7,100 nt of DNA, taken from positions 1 to 7,100 of the forward strand of contig JAGVJS010000201.1 of NCBI GenBank assembly GCA_020051025.1. The letters run 5' to 3'. Below the pieces are notes generated by a model that was not told the origin of the DNA, made no database searches, and worked only from the letters and a program-made list of their open reading frames with translations. The DNA is from Sphingobium sp. (GTDB lineage Bacteria; Pseudomonadota; Alphaproteobacteria; Sphingomonadales; Sphingomonadaceae). Numbering within the stretch: the stretch's first letter is position 1; each line of letters opens with the position of its first letter. This document shows, piece after piece, positions 1-6,111 of the stretch. Made by a program: the position numbers and the translations under genes.

Positions 1-234
1 GGCACGGTCCAGCCGGCGTTTGGGCGCGAAAACGCCGGGCGTGTCGACCAGCACCAGTTGCGCGTCGCCTTCGATCGCGACGCCCATCACGCGGGTGCGG
101 GTGGTCTGCGCCTTGGGGCTGGTGATCGCCACCTTCTGTCCCACAAGCGCATTCACCAGCGTTGATTTGCCCGCATTGGGGGCGCCAACGATGGCGATGA
201 CGCCGCAGCGCTGGTTTTCAAGATTTTCCGTCAA
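1..234 (-). CDS. era: GTPase Era, N-terminal 78 residues (cut by window edge)
   Basis: Era is a membrane-associated GTPase that binds the 3' end of 16S rRNA and helps mature the 30S ribosomal subunit. The visible 78 residues cover the start of the GTPase domain. They show the G1/Walker A loop GAPNAGKST at residues 17-25, the switch I segment QTTRTR at 43-48, and the G3 motif DTPG at 64-67. The rest of the GTPase domain and the KH domain lie beyond position 1. The start is a TTG at 234-232. An in-frame TAG (237-235) sits directly before it, so no upstream start is possible, and the first in-frame ATG is at residue 50, inside the G domain. GGAG at 246-243 lies 6 nt upstream as a ribosome site. 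The gene is last of lepB-rnc-era here. Identification is firm; the TTG start is nearly forced by the sequence. Confidence 0.95.
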   Translation of the reverse strand, partial: MTENLENQRCGVIAIVGAPNAGKSTLVNALVGQKVAITSPKAQTTRTRVMGVAIEGDAQLVLVDTPGVFAPKRRLDRA

Positions 235-251
235 CTACAGCTCCGTTAGCC

Positions 252-270
252 CTGAGCCTTGCTCGCTCAG
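252..270 (-). other. Short stem-loop just upstream of the era ribosome site
   Basis: CTGAGC at 252-257 and GCTCAG at 265-270 form a perfect 6-bp inverted repeat with a 7-nt loop. In the minus-strand transcript this hairpin falls between the repeat doublet and the GGAG of era. It could shield the 5' end of a processed era message or affect access to the ribosome site. A 6-bp stem can arise by chance, so the role is inference only. Confidence 0.35.
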
Positions 271-280
271 TAAAAAATAT

Positions 281-363
281 CGTCATGCCAGCGAAGGCTG
301 GCATCTCTTTTTTCTTCCACCGCTTCGGAAGGAAACGAGATCCCAGCTTGCGCTGGGATGACG
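281..363. repeat. REPIN-like inverted doublet between rnc and era (family B)
   Basis: Two 27-nt units face each other: 281-307 and 337-363, matching at 23 of 27 positions when one is reverse-complemented. Each unit also has its own perfect 8-bp hairpin with a 4-nt loop: 285-304 (arms ATGCCAGC/GCTGGCAT) and 340-359 (arms ATCCCAGC/GCTGGGAT). The spacer arms 310-318 and 327-335 pair with one mismatch, so the whole 83 bp can fold into one long stem. The unit core (CGTCAT, then CCAGC) resembles a dispersed palindrome I recall from many alphaproteobacterial genomes. On the minus strand the stem is followed after 3 nt by TTTTTT (277-272), so it may act as an attenuator between rnc and era. The structure is visible; its mobility and function are inferred. 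Confidence 0.8.
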
Positions 364-424
364 GTGTGAAAGGGATAATAGCTTAGTGCGAGGAAGGAGG
401 GAACAGGCGCAGGGCCGCACTCTA

Positions 425-1108
425 TCAACCCGCCAGTTTCTCCAGCAGGGCCTTGGCCGCGGCGGTTTCCGCTTCCTGTTTGGACCCGCCGGTTGCGCTG
501 GCCTCGCCCGCGCCTTTGATCGAGACGGTCACGGTGAAGCGCAGCGCGTGGTGCGGGCCGGAGCGGTCTGTCATCACATATTCGGGCGGCTTGCGCTTGT
601 TGGCGGCGGCCCATTCCTGAAGATAGGATTTGGGATGGCGCGGGGCGCTGGTCTGGGTATCGACCCGGTCGCCCCACAGGCGGCGGACAAGCGCGCGCGC
701 CTCTTCCAGCCCGCCTTCCAGATAGAGGGCGCCGATCAGCGCCTCCATCACGTCGCCCAGCACATTGTCGCTGTTGGCGGCGCCATCGTCCCGCGCCTGC
801 TTGCCCAACACCAGATGTTTGGGCACGCCGGCGGTGCGCGCGACTTCAGCGCAGGTTTCGCCTGAAACCAGTGCGTTGAAACGGCGGGACAGCTTGCCCT
901 CCGGTTCTTCCGCAAAGCGTTCGAACAGCCATTCGCCGATCAAAAGGCCGAGGATACGATCGCCCAGAAACTCCAGCCGCTCATAATTCACAGCCTTGGC
1001 GCTGCCATGGGTCAATGCCTGTTCGAAGGCCGCGGGGTTTTGCGGCGCGCGGCCGATCAGATCCTTGAGCCAGGCGGGCGTATCCGGGACAGGAACGGTC
1101 AGCTTCAA
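425..1108 (-). CDS. rnc: Ribonuclease III
   Basis: RNase III cuts double-stranded RNA in the cytoplasm, processing rRNA precursors and structured mRNAs. The 227 residues match the usual bacterial length. The N-terminal nuclease domain has the signature ERLEFLGDRIL at 43-53, with acidic residues E43, E46 and D50, and the second acidic pair D119 and E122 in GDVMEALIG. A C-terminal double-stranded-RNA-binding domain spans about 158-226 and ends with the usual GSKQEAE...AAAKALLEKL segment. The start is TTG at 1108-1106. No ATG, GTG or TTG is available upstream in frame, and later candidates would remove conserved residues. TTG overlaps the TGA of lepB (TTGA), pointing to coupled translation; GGGAAGG at 1118-1112 is a close ribosome site. 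The gene is followed by 190 nt with a repeat doublet before era. All expected catalytic residues are present. Confidence 0.97.
   Translation of the reverse strand: MKLTVPVPDTPAWLKDLIGRAPQNPAAFEQALTHGSAKAVNYERLEFLGDRILGLLIGEWLFERFAEEPEGKLSRRFNALVSGETCAEVARTAGVPKHLVLGKQARDDGAANSDNVLGDVMEALIGALYLEGGLEEARALVRRLWGDRVDTQTSAPRHPKSYLQEWAAANKRKPPEYVMTDRSGPHHALRFTVTVSIKGAGEASATGGSKQEAETAAAKALLEKLAG
1105..1108 (-). other. TTGA stop/start overlap coupling lepB and rnc
   Basis: On the minus strand the four bases TTGA hold both the TTG start of rnc and the TGA stop of lepB. Such 4-nt overlaps commonly allow a terminating ribosome to restart on the next gene. With a rare start codon and a purine-rich stretch only 3 nt away, rnc expression probably depends strongly on translation of lepB. 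Confidence 0.7.
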
Positions 1109-1929
1109 AAGCCTTCCCCGATCCGGCTCCAGCGCGCGGCGGTGAACCAGGTCCAGGGAAGCAGCCAGTTGGCGCTGCCATCGGTCGAGAAGACGGAGAT
1201 CACCGCCTTGCCCACCAGATTTTCTTCGGGGACGAGGCCGATGCCCCCGCTTTCGACTGCGGGGAAGCGGCTGTCGGCGCTGCGATCGCGATTGTCACCC
1301 ATCATGAAGAGATGGCCCTGCGGCACCAGCACGGTGTCGCGATCATCGGCGGCGCCGTCGGGCAGCAGATCGAGGACATTGTAGCTCTTGCCACCGGGCA
1401 GCGTTTCACGGAACTGCGGGTAACGGCACTGTTTGCCGCCGTCGGGCGTAGCTTCCTCGAAATCGGGGCGATAGCAGGGCGAAGCCGCGCCCTCCCTGGC
1501 GGAGGCGTCGATCATATTCTGCGTCACCGGAATGACGAGGTCGGCCACCTTCTGCTTGGGAATGGCCTGACCGTTGAGATAGACGGTCCCGCCGCGCACG
1601 GCGATCATGTCGCCGGGCAGGCCGATGACGCGCTTGATATAGTCGTTCTTCTGGTTTGGCGGCGCCTTGAACACCACCACGTCGCCGCGTTCGGGCGTGG
1701 AGGCGAGGATGCGGCCGGGGATCAGCGGGATGCTGAACGGCAGCGAATAGCGCGAATAGCCGTAGGGCCATTTTGCCACCAGCAGATAGTCGCCGATCAG
1801 CAGACGCGGCTGCATCGATTCCGACGGAATGTTGAACGGCGATATGATGAAGCTGCGCAGGATGAAGACGAACAGCCCGAGCTTGGCGAGAAACCAGAGA
1901 AAGTCCCGCGTTTCCGATTTGGCAGTCAT
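1105..1929 (-). CDS. lepB: Signal peptidase I
   Basis: LepB is the inner-membrane serine protease that removes signal peptides from exported proteins using a Ser/Lys dyad. The 274-residue product starts MTAKSETRDF and has one hydrophobic membrane segment at about 10-29. The catalytic serine is S38 in PSESMQP and the general base is K99 in YIKRVIGLPGD. The conserved box GDNRDRSADSR lies at 211-221. The region around 135-175 is an insert relative to a minimal enzyme and contains cysteines C152 and C168. The ATG at 1929 was chosen although the open frame extends to 2061. The extra 44 residues are rich in Arg/Pro and look like leader sequence, and the membrane segment then falls close to the N-terminus as is usual. 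Only a distant AAGGG (about 15 nt) lies upstream. It is first of lepB-rnc-era and divergent from pgi. Confidence 0.96.
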   Translation of the reverse strand: MTAKSETRDFLWFLAKLGLFVFILRSFIISPFNIPSESMQPRLLIGDYLLVAKWPYGYSRYSLPFSIPLIPGRILASTPERGDVVVFKAPPNQKNDYIKRVIGLPGDMIAVRGGTVYLNGQAIPKQKVADLVIPVTQNMIDASAREGAASPCYRPDFEEATPDGGKQCRYPQFRETLPGGKSYNVLDLLPDGAADDRDTVLVPQGHLFMMGDNRDRSADSRFPAVESGGIGLVPEENLVGKAVISVFSTDGSANWLLPWTWFTAARWSRIGEGF

Positions 1930-2116
1930 GGAGTGTCGTCTGATCCCTTGATGGAGCCGATAAAGCGGCCGTGGCGGCTTTTGGAGCCTGTGAGGAAGCG
2001 CGTCAAGCAGTCCTTGGATTTGTAAAGTATTGGGCAAAGCGCACCGCTTTGAGCTAAGCATAGGCAGAATCGACCGGTGCAGCGTCGATATCGACCAACG
2101 TCATAAGGGAAGATCC
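1930..2116. promoter_or_regulatory. Divergent promoter gap between lepB and pgi
   Basis: These 187 bp must hold promoters for the lepB operon (left) and pgi (right) because the genes point apart. No convincing -35/-10 pair stands out by eye in either direction. Visible structure includes a perfect 12-bp palindrome GTCGATATCGAC at 2084-2095, a direct repeat ATCGACC at 2069-2075 and 2090-2096 (21 bp apart), and an inverted pair GCACCG (2041-2046)/CGGTGC (2075-2080). AAGGGA at 2105-2110 is the pgi ribosome site. Unlike the other gaps, this one holds no REPIN-like doublet. Confidence 0.5.
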
Positions 2117-3622
2117 ATGTCCAGTCCTGCACTGGCAGCCATCGCCGCGCTGCCGCAAGCCGATCTCAAGTCGATTTTCACGACCGACCCTGATCGTCTG
2201 TCCAAGCTGGTGCTGAGCCAGGGGCCGATCCGGTTCGACTGGTCCAAGACCCACCTGACCGACGACATGCTGACGCAGTTTCTGGCGCTGGCGCAGGAGC
2301 AGGATTTTGCCGGCTGGCGCGACGCGCTGTTCGCCGGGCAGGCGGTCAACAACAGCGAAGGCCGCGCCGCCGAACATCCCGCCGAGCGCGGTGAAGGCAA
2401 TGCCGACAGCGTTGCCCATGCCAAGATGCTGCACAACCGGATGCGCGGCCTGATCGACGCGATCGAGGCGGGCGCGCTGGGTGAGGTGCGCCATATCCTG
2501 CATATCGGCATCGGCGGGTCGGCGCTCGGCCCCAAGCTGATCGTGGATGCGCTGGACGGCGACGGTGTGCGCTATGACGTGGCGATCGTGTCCAATGTCG
2601 ATGGCACGGCGCTGGAGCGGGCGATCGAGGGCTTCGATCCGCACACGACCCTGATCGCCATCGCATCCAAGACCTTCACCACCAGCGAGACGATGCTGAA
2701 CGCGGCGAGCGCGATCAACTGGATGGTCGAGGCAGGCGTGGACGATCCCTATGGCAAGGTGATCGCGCTGACGGCTGCACCGGAAAAGGCGATGGAATGG
2801 GGCGTCGATGAAACCCGCATCCTGCCCTTTTCCGAAAGCGTGGGCGGGCGGTACTCGCTCTGGTCTTCGATCGGCTTCCCGGCCGCGATGGCGCTGGGCT
2901 GGGATGCGTTCGAGAGCCTGCTGGAGGGTGCGGCGGCGATGGACCGCCATTTCCGCCTGTCCGATCCGGCGCAGAATGCGCCGCTGATCGCAGCCTTTGT
3001 CGACCAATATTATACGCGGGTGGAAGGGTGCCAGACGCGTGCTCTGTTTGCTTATGACGAGCGCCTCGCCCTGCTGCCCTCCTATCTCCAGCAACTGGAG
3101 ATGGAGAGCAATGGCAAGAGCGTGACCCGCGACAATGAGCCGGTGGTCGGGCCGACCGCTCCGATCACATGGGGCGGCGTCGGCACCGATGCGCAGCACG
3201 CTGTGTTCCAGTTGCTGCATCAGGGCACAATCATCACGCCGGTCGAGTTCATCGCCTCGATCGAGCCGGGCCATGTGCTGGACCCGGCGCATCATCGCGC
3301 ATTGCTGGTCAACTGCTTCGCGCAGGGGGCGGCGCTGATGCGTGGCAAGGAGAATGCGGACGATCCGGCGCGGGCCTATCCGGGCAACCGTCCGTCCACG
3401 ACGATCCTGCTGGACGATGTGACGCCGGAGGCTTTGGGCGCGCTGATCGCCTTTTACGAGCATCGCACCTTTGCCAATGCAGTGCTGATGGGGATCAACC
3501 CATTCGACCAGTTCGGCGTGGAACTGGGCAAGGAGATCGCCAAGTCGATCGAGGCCAATGGGCCGACCGGCTTCGACCCGTCGACCATGGCGCTGATCGA
3601 CCTGGCGCTGGGGGCGGAGTAA
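2117..3622 (+). CDS. pgi: Glucose-6-phosphate isomerase
   Basis: Pgi interconverts glucose 6-phosphate and fructose 6-phosphate in the cytosol. In organisms that break down sugar mainly by the Entner-Doudoroff route it often runs toward glucose 6-phosphate. The 501 residues show the sugar-phosphate loop GIGGSALGP at 131-139, SKTFTTSET at 184-192, and the family signature VGGRYSLWSSIG at 242-253. By comparison with the family, the catalytic residues are E330 in MESNGK, H361 in AQHAVFQLLHQG, and K472 in the second signature DQFGVELGK (464-472). The protein is about 50 residues shorter than the E. coli enzyme, as in many alphaproteobacteria. The ATG at 2117 has AAGGGA 6 nt upstream; the frame is open from 2030 but the extra 29 residues do not look conserved. 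gor follows after 169 bp, probably as a separate unit. Confidence 0.97.
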   Translation: MSSPALAAIAALPQADLKSIFTTDPDRLSKLVLSQGPIRFDWSKTHLTDDMLTQFLALAQEQDFAGWRDALFAGQAVNNSEGRAAEHPAERGEGNADSVAHAKMLHNRMRGLIDAIEAGALGEVRHILHIGIGGSALGPKLIVDALDGDGVRYDVAIVSNVDGTALERAIEGFDPHTTLIAIASKTFTTSETMLNAASAINWMVEAGVDDPYGKVIALTAAPEKAMEWGVDETRILPFSESVGGRYSLWSSIGFPAAMALGWDAFESLLEGAAAMDRHFRLSDPAQNAPLIAAFVDQYYTRVEGCQTRALFAYDERLALLPSYLQQLEMESNGKSVTRDNEPVVGPTAPITWGGVGTDAQHAVFQLLHQGTIITPVEFIASIEPGHVLDPAHHRALLVNCFAQGAALMRGKENADDPARAYPGNRPSTTILLDDVTPEALGALIAFYEHRTFANAVLMGINPFDQFGVELGKEIAKSIEANGPTGFDPSTMALIDLALGAE

Positions 3623-3631
3623 CGACGACAG

Positions 3632-3704
3632 CCGTTCGTTTCGAGCGTGTCGAGAAACGGTCGCACCGGGCTTTCCGTTTCTCGACTATCCTCGAAACGA
3701 ACGG
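3632..3704. repeat. REPIN-like inverted doublet, family A copy 1 (pgi-gor gap)
   Basis: Arms 3632-3660 and 3675-3704 are inverted copies: 14 outer and 11 inner base pairs match perfectly around a 4x5-nt internal mismatch, with a 14-nt loop at 3661-3674. Each arm begins CCGTTCGTTTCGAG and ends TCGAGAAACGG. It starts 9 nt after the pgi stop and is one of three related doublets in the window. No T-run follows, so it is not a standard terminator, but the strong hairpin could protect the 3' end of pgi mRNA. The remaining bases up to gor (3705-3791) hold the gor ribosome site and show no clear promoter by eye. Confidence 0.85.
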
Positions 3705-3791
3705 AGGTGGTTTGGCTAACAGCAAGAAGATTCCCATTTGTAACTCCGCGCCCTAGCCGCCATATCCCGCCTCAATAATCGGAGGCCAGGC

Positions 3792-5138
3792 ATGAGCGAG
3801 TTTGATTTCGACCTTTTCGTCATCGGTGCAGGATCAGGCGGGGTGCGGGCTTCGCGCGTCGCGGCGGCCCATGGCGCAAAGGTCGCGGTGGCCGAGGAAT
3901 TTCGGGTCGGCGGCACCTGCGTCATCCGTGGCTGCGTGCCCAAGAAGCTGCTCATCTATGGCGCGCATTTTGCCGAGGATCTGAAGGACGCCCGCCGGTT
4001 CGGCTGGGATGTGCCGGAATGCGGCTTTGAATGGACCACGCTGCGCGACAATGTGCTGGCCGATGTCGACCGGCTGGAGGGCCTCTATGGCAATACGCTG
4101 AGCAGCCACAAGGTCGAGGTGATCCGCGATCGCGCGACCATTACCGGGCCGCATGGCATCAAGCTGGCGAGCGGGCGCGAGGTGACGGCCAAGGTGATCC
4201 TGGTCGCGACCGGCGCATGGCCGATCGTGCCGGACATTGAGGGCGCCGAACATGGCATCACCAGCAATGAGGTGTTCCATCTGGACGAATGCCCCAAGCG
4301 GATCGTCATCGTCGGCGGCGGCTATATCGCCAATGAATTTGCCGGCATTTTCCACCAGTTCGGCAGCCATGTGACGATGGTCAATCGCGGCAGCGACCTG
4401 CTGCGCGGCTATGACGAGCAGATCCGTGACCGGCTGCTCCAGATCAGCATGACCAAGGGGATCAACTTCCGCTTCAATGCGAAAATGGAGCGGATCGAGA
4501 AAAATGAGGATGGCACGCTGTGCGTCCATTTCAGGGATGGCGATCCGGTCGCGGCGGACGTGGTGCTGTTCGCGACGGGGCGCAAGCCGCATGTCGACGG
4601 GCTGGGGCTGGAGACGGCCGGAGTGGACCTGACCGAAAAGGGCGCGATCAAGGTGGACGATTATAGCGCCACCAGCTGCGCCAGCATCTATGCCGTGGGC
4701 GATGTGACCGACCGGCTGCAACTGACGCCTGTGGCGATCCGCGAGGGGCATGCCTTTGCCGACACGGTGTTCGGGGGCAACAAGCGCAAGGTGGATTATA
4801 GCTGTGTGCCGTCGGCCGTGTTCAGCCATCCGCCGCTGGCCGGCGTGGGCCTCACCGAGGCGCAGGCCAAGAACCAATATGGCACGGTGAAGGTCTATAC
4901 CTCCGACTTCCGGCCGATGAAGAATGTGCTGGCCGGGCGTGAAGAACGCGCGCTCTACAAGATGGTGGTGGATGCGACGACCGACAAGGTGGTCGGGCTG
5001 CACATGATCGGGCCGGACGCGCCGGAGATTTTGCAGGCCGCCGCGATCGCGGTGAAGGCGGGCCTGACCAAGCAGGACTTCGATGACACTGTTGCGCTGC
5101 ATCCCAGCATGGCGGAGGAGCTGGTGCTGCTGAAGTAG
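3792..5138 (+). CDS. gor: Glutathione-disulfide reductase
   Basis: Gor is the cytosolic FAD enzyme that uses NADPH to reduce oxidised glutathione and keep thiols reduced. The 448 residues are of normal length. They show the FAD loop GAGSGG at 12-17, the redox disulfide C43/C48 in GGTCVIRGCVPKK, and the NADPH loop GGGYIA at 175-180. R199 and R205 lie where the enzyme binds the 2'-phosphate of NADPH. Further motifs are ATGRKP at 261-266, the second FAD motif around VGDVTD at 302-307, and the C-terminal HPSMAEE with H437 and E442. VIRGCVPKK is the plant/alphaproteobacterial form rather than the E. coli form, and the arginines argue against lipoamide dehydrogenase. The ATG at 3792 follows GGAGG at a 6-nt spacing, an ideal ribosome site. 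The gene is followed by a hairpin with a T-run. Confidence 0.96.
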   Translation: MSEFDFDLFVIGAGSGGVRASRVAAAHGAKVAVAEEFRVGGTCVIRGCVPKKLLIYGAHFAEDLKDARRFGWDVPECGFEWTTLRDNVLADVDRLEGLYGNTLSSHKVEVIRDRATITGPHGIKLASGREVTAKVILVATGAWPIVPDIEGAEHGITSNEVFHLDECPKRIVIVGGGYIANEFAGIFHQFGSHVTMVNRGSDLLRGYDEQIRDRLLQISMTKGINFRFNAKMERIEKNEDGTLCVHFRDGDPVAADVVLFATGRKPHVDGLGLETAGVDLTEKGAIKVDDYSATSCASIYAVGDVTDRLQLTPVAIREGHAFADTVFGGNKRKVDYSCVPSAVFSHPPLAGVGLTEAQAKNQYGTVKVYTSDFRPMKNVLAGREERALYKMVVDATTDKVVGLHMIGPDAPEILQAAAIAVKAGLTKQDFDDTVALHPSMAEELVLLK

Positions 5139-5146
5139 GCCGTGAT

Positions 5147-5221
5147 CCGTTCGTTTCGAGCGTAGTCGAGAAACGAGAAGCGGAGCGCTGGCCGCTTCTT
5201 GACTGCGCGCGAAGCGAATGG
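5147..5221. repeat. REPIN-like inverted doublet, family A copy 2 (gor-dioxygenase gap)
   Basis: The left arm (from 5147) matches the family A pattern closely. The right arm (to 5221) is degraded, matching at 23 of 29 positions when reverse-complemented. An inner perfect 8-bp stem AGAAGCGG (5176-5183)/CCGCTTCT (5192-5199) closes the loop region. The element fills most of the 91-bp gap between two convergent genes. Confidence 0.8.
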
Positions 5222-5226
5222 TTTTT
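5147..5226 (+). terminator. Candidate intrinsic terminator of gor, formed by repeat copy 2
   Basis: In the plus-strand transcript the hairpin of copy 2 ends at 5221 and is followed at once by TTTTT (5222-5226), 9 nt after the gor stop begins the element. Four of the six arm differences are G·U pairs in this orientation, so the fold survives on the gor strand. No T-run follows in the opposite direction. The T-run is short, so efficiency is uncertain. Confidence 0.5.
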
Positions 5227-5229
5227 GGG

Positions 5230-5943
5230 TTAGGCGGCCGCCACGAAGGTCACCACCAGCGCGTCGCGCCATGCCGGTGCGGCGGGATCGACGGGGTGGA
5301 TTTTCGTGACGCCGTGCAGGATGCGGTGATCGTCGATCAACATCGTGTCGGCCGGGTCGGTCAGGGTGAATTCGCCCAGCGCCGTGCCGTCGGGCGCGCC
5401 GATGCGGGTCACGCCTTCGCGAACATTGCGGCGCTCGACCAGCATGACCAGCACATGATCGACGCCGTCACGGTGCATGCCTTCGGGCGTGGGACGGCCA
5501 TTTTCGCCCGGCTTCGCCTCTATGCGGAACTGGTGTATTTCGACATGCCAGTTGCCACTGGCAGTCGGATCGAAATTTTCGGCGCAAAAGGCGAAGATGG
5601 ACTGGGTGACCGGATTGCCGATCGTTGCGTCCTGCACCGGATCAAACCACCGCTGCACATCCCCGTTCAGGGGATTATAGTCGCGGCTCTGATAATGGGG
5701 CTGGTGCGGCTTGCGGGCGAACCGGCCCTGATCCAGCGCGAAGGCTGCGTGGCGGCGGCGGCGGTAGCGGCCGCCATCGGCCATATAAAGATCGGGACCA
5801 AGATCGTTCCAGCTGTGTGCGAAGGCGGCCCAGTCCGGTTCTGCAATATCCAGCCGGTGGAACATCGCCGCACCGGACAGGCGGGCATAGCCGTCCTGCA
5901 TCAGCGCCTGTTCGATGGGGCAGATTTGGTCCATGTCGCTCAT
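5230..5943 (-). CDS. 2-oxoglutarate/Fe(II)-dependent dioxygenase, PF10014 type
   Basis: The sequence resembles the 2OG-Fe dioxygenase family PF10014, whose known members (for example the isoleucine 4-hydroxylase of Bacillus) hydroxylate free amino acids. In 237 residues the iron ligands are expected to be H157 and D159 in PEGMHRDGVDHV and H210 in LIDDHRILHGVT. R226 in WRDALVVTF is the likely 2-oxoglutarate anchor. An upstream segment YNPLNGDVQRWF (89-100) also fits the family as I recall it. No signal peptide or membrane segment is seen, so it should be cytosolic. ATG at 5943 was chosen because GGGA lies 6 nt upstream; ATG at 5955 lacks a ribosome site. The gene converges on gor, and the dehydrogenase upstream on the same strand is 168 bp away across a repeat, so joint transcription is unclear. 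The substrate cannot be read from the sequence. Confidence 0.85.
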   Translation of the reverse strand: MSDMDQICPIEQALMQDGYARLSGAAMFHRLDIAEPDWAAFAHSWNDLGPDLYMADGGRYRRRRHAAFALDQGRFARKPHQPHYQSRDYNPLNGDVQRWFDPVQDATIGNPVTQSIFAFCAENFDPTASGNWHVEIHQFRIEAKPGENGRPTPEGMHRDGVDHVLVMLVERRNVREGVTRIGAPDGTALGEFTLTDPADTMLIDDHRILHGVTKIHPVDPAAPAWRDALVVTFVAAA

Positions 5944-6019
5944 CTTCGTTCCCATAATGGAGGCAGGAGACGAGCGACAGGGCCAGTTTCCGCAAGGCGG
6001 ATTGCGTGCGCCATACATT

Positions 6020-6093
6020 CCGTTCGCTTCGAGCGAAGTCGAGAAGCGGCAAGCGCTCTGCTCTCGTTTCTCGACTTCGCTCGAAACGAACGG
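6020..6093. repeat. REPIN-like inverted doublet, family A copy 3 (dehydrogenase-dioxygenase gap)
   Basis: Arms 6020-6048 and 6065-6093 are inverted copies with 27 of 29 positions matching and a 16-nt loop, the best preserved of the three family A doublets. It lies between two minus-strand genes, 18 nt after the dehydrogenase stop and 76 bp before the dioxygenase start. The 76 bp (5944-6019) show no clear promoter by eye. Confidence 0.87.
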
Positions 6094-6111
6094 CTGGCGG
6101 GGATTATGCTG

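Noticed and set aside
285..313. Hairpin plus T6 looking like a plus-strand intrinsic terminator
   Set aside because: No plus-strand gene lies upstream, and the T-run is inside the loop side of the larger repeat palindrome.
1962..1981. Imperfect inverted repeat AAAGC...GCTTT in the lepB leader
   Set aside because: Only 5 outer pairs plus a mismatch-interrupted inner stem; too weak to support a leader element.
2054..3463. 469-codon open frame antisense to pgi
   Set aside because: pgi on the other strand has every family motif; the antisense product is rich in Arg/His/Gln and shows no domain. Long shadow frames are normal in high-GC DNA.
3712..3756. 14-codon TTG frame with GGAGG just upstream, possible leader peptide before gor
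   Set aside because: The GGAGG overlaps the end of the repeat arm, the product has no run of a regulatory amino acid, and no attenuator hairpins are visible before gor.
3834..5102. 422-codon open frame antisense to gor
   Set aside because: It mirrors the strongly supported gor gene and its composition is the typical shadow pattern of a high-GC coding strand.
3632..6093. Repeats considered as a CRISPR array or attachment sites
   Set aside because: Copies are separated by whole genes, are each inverted doublets rather than regular direct repeats with spacers, and no integrase or cas gene is present.
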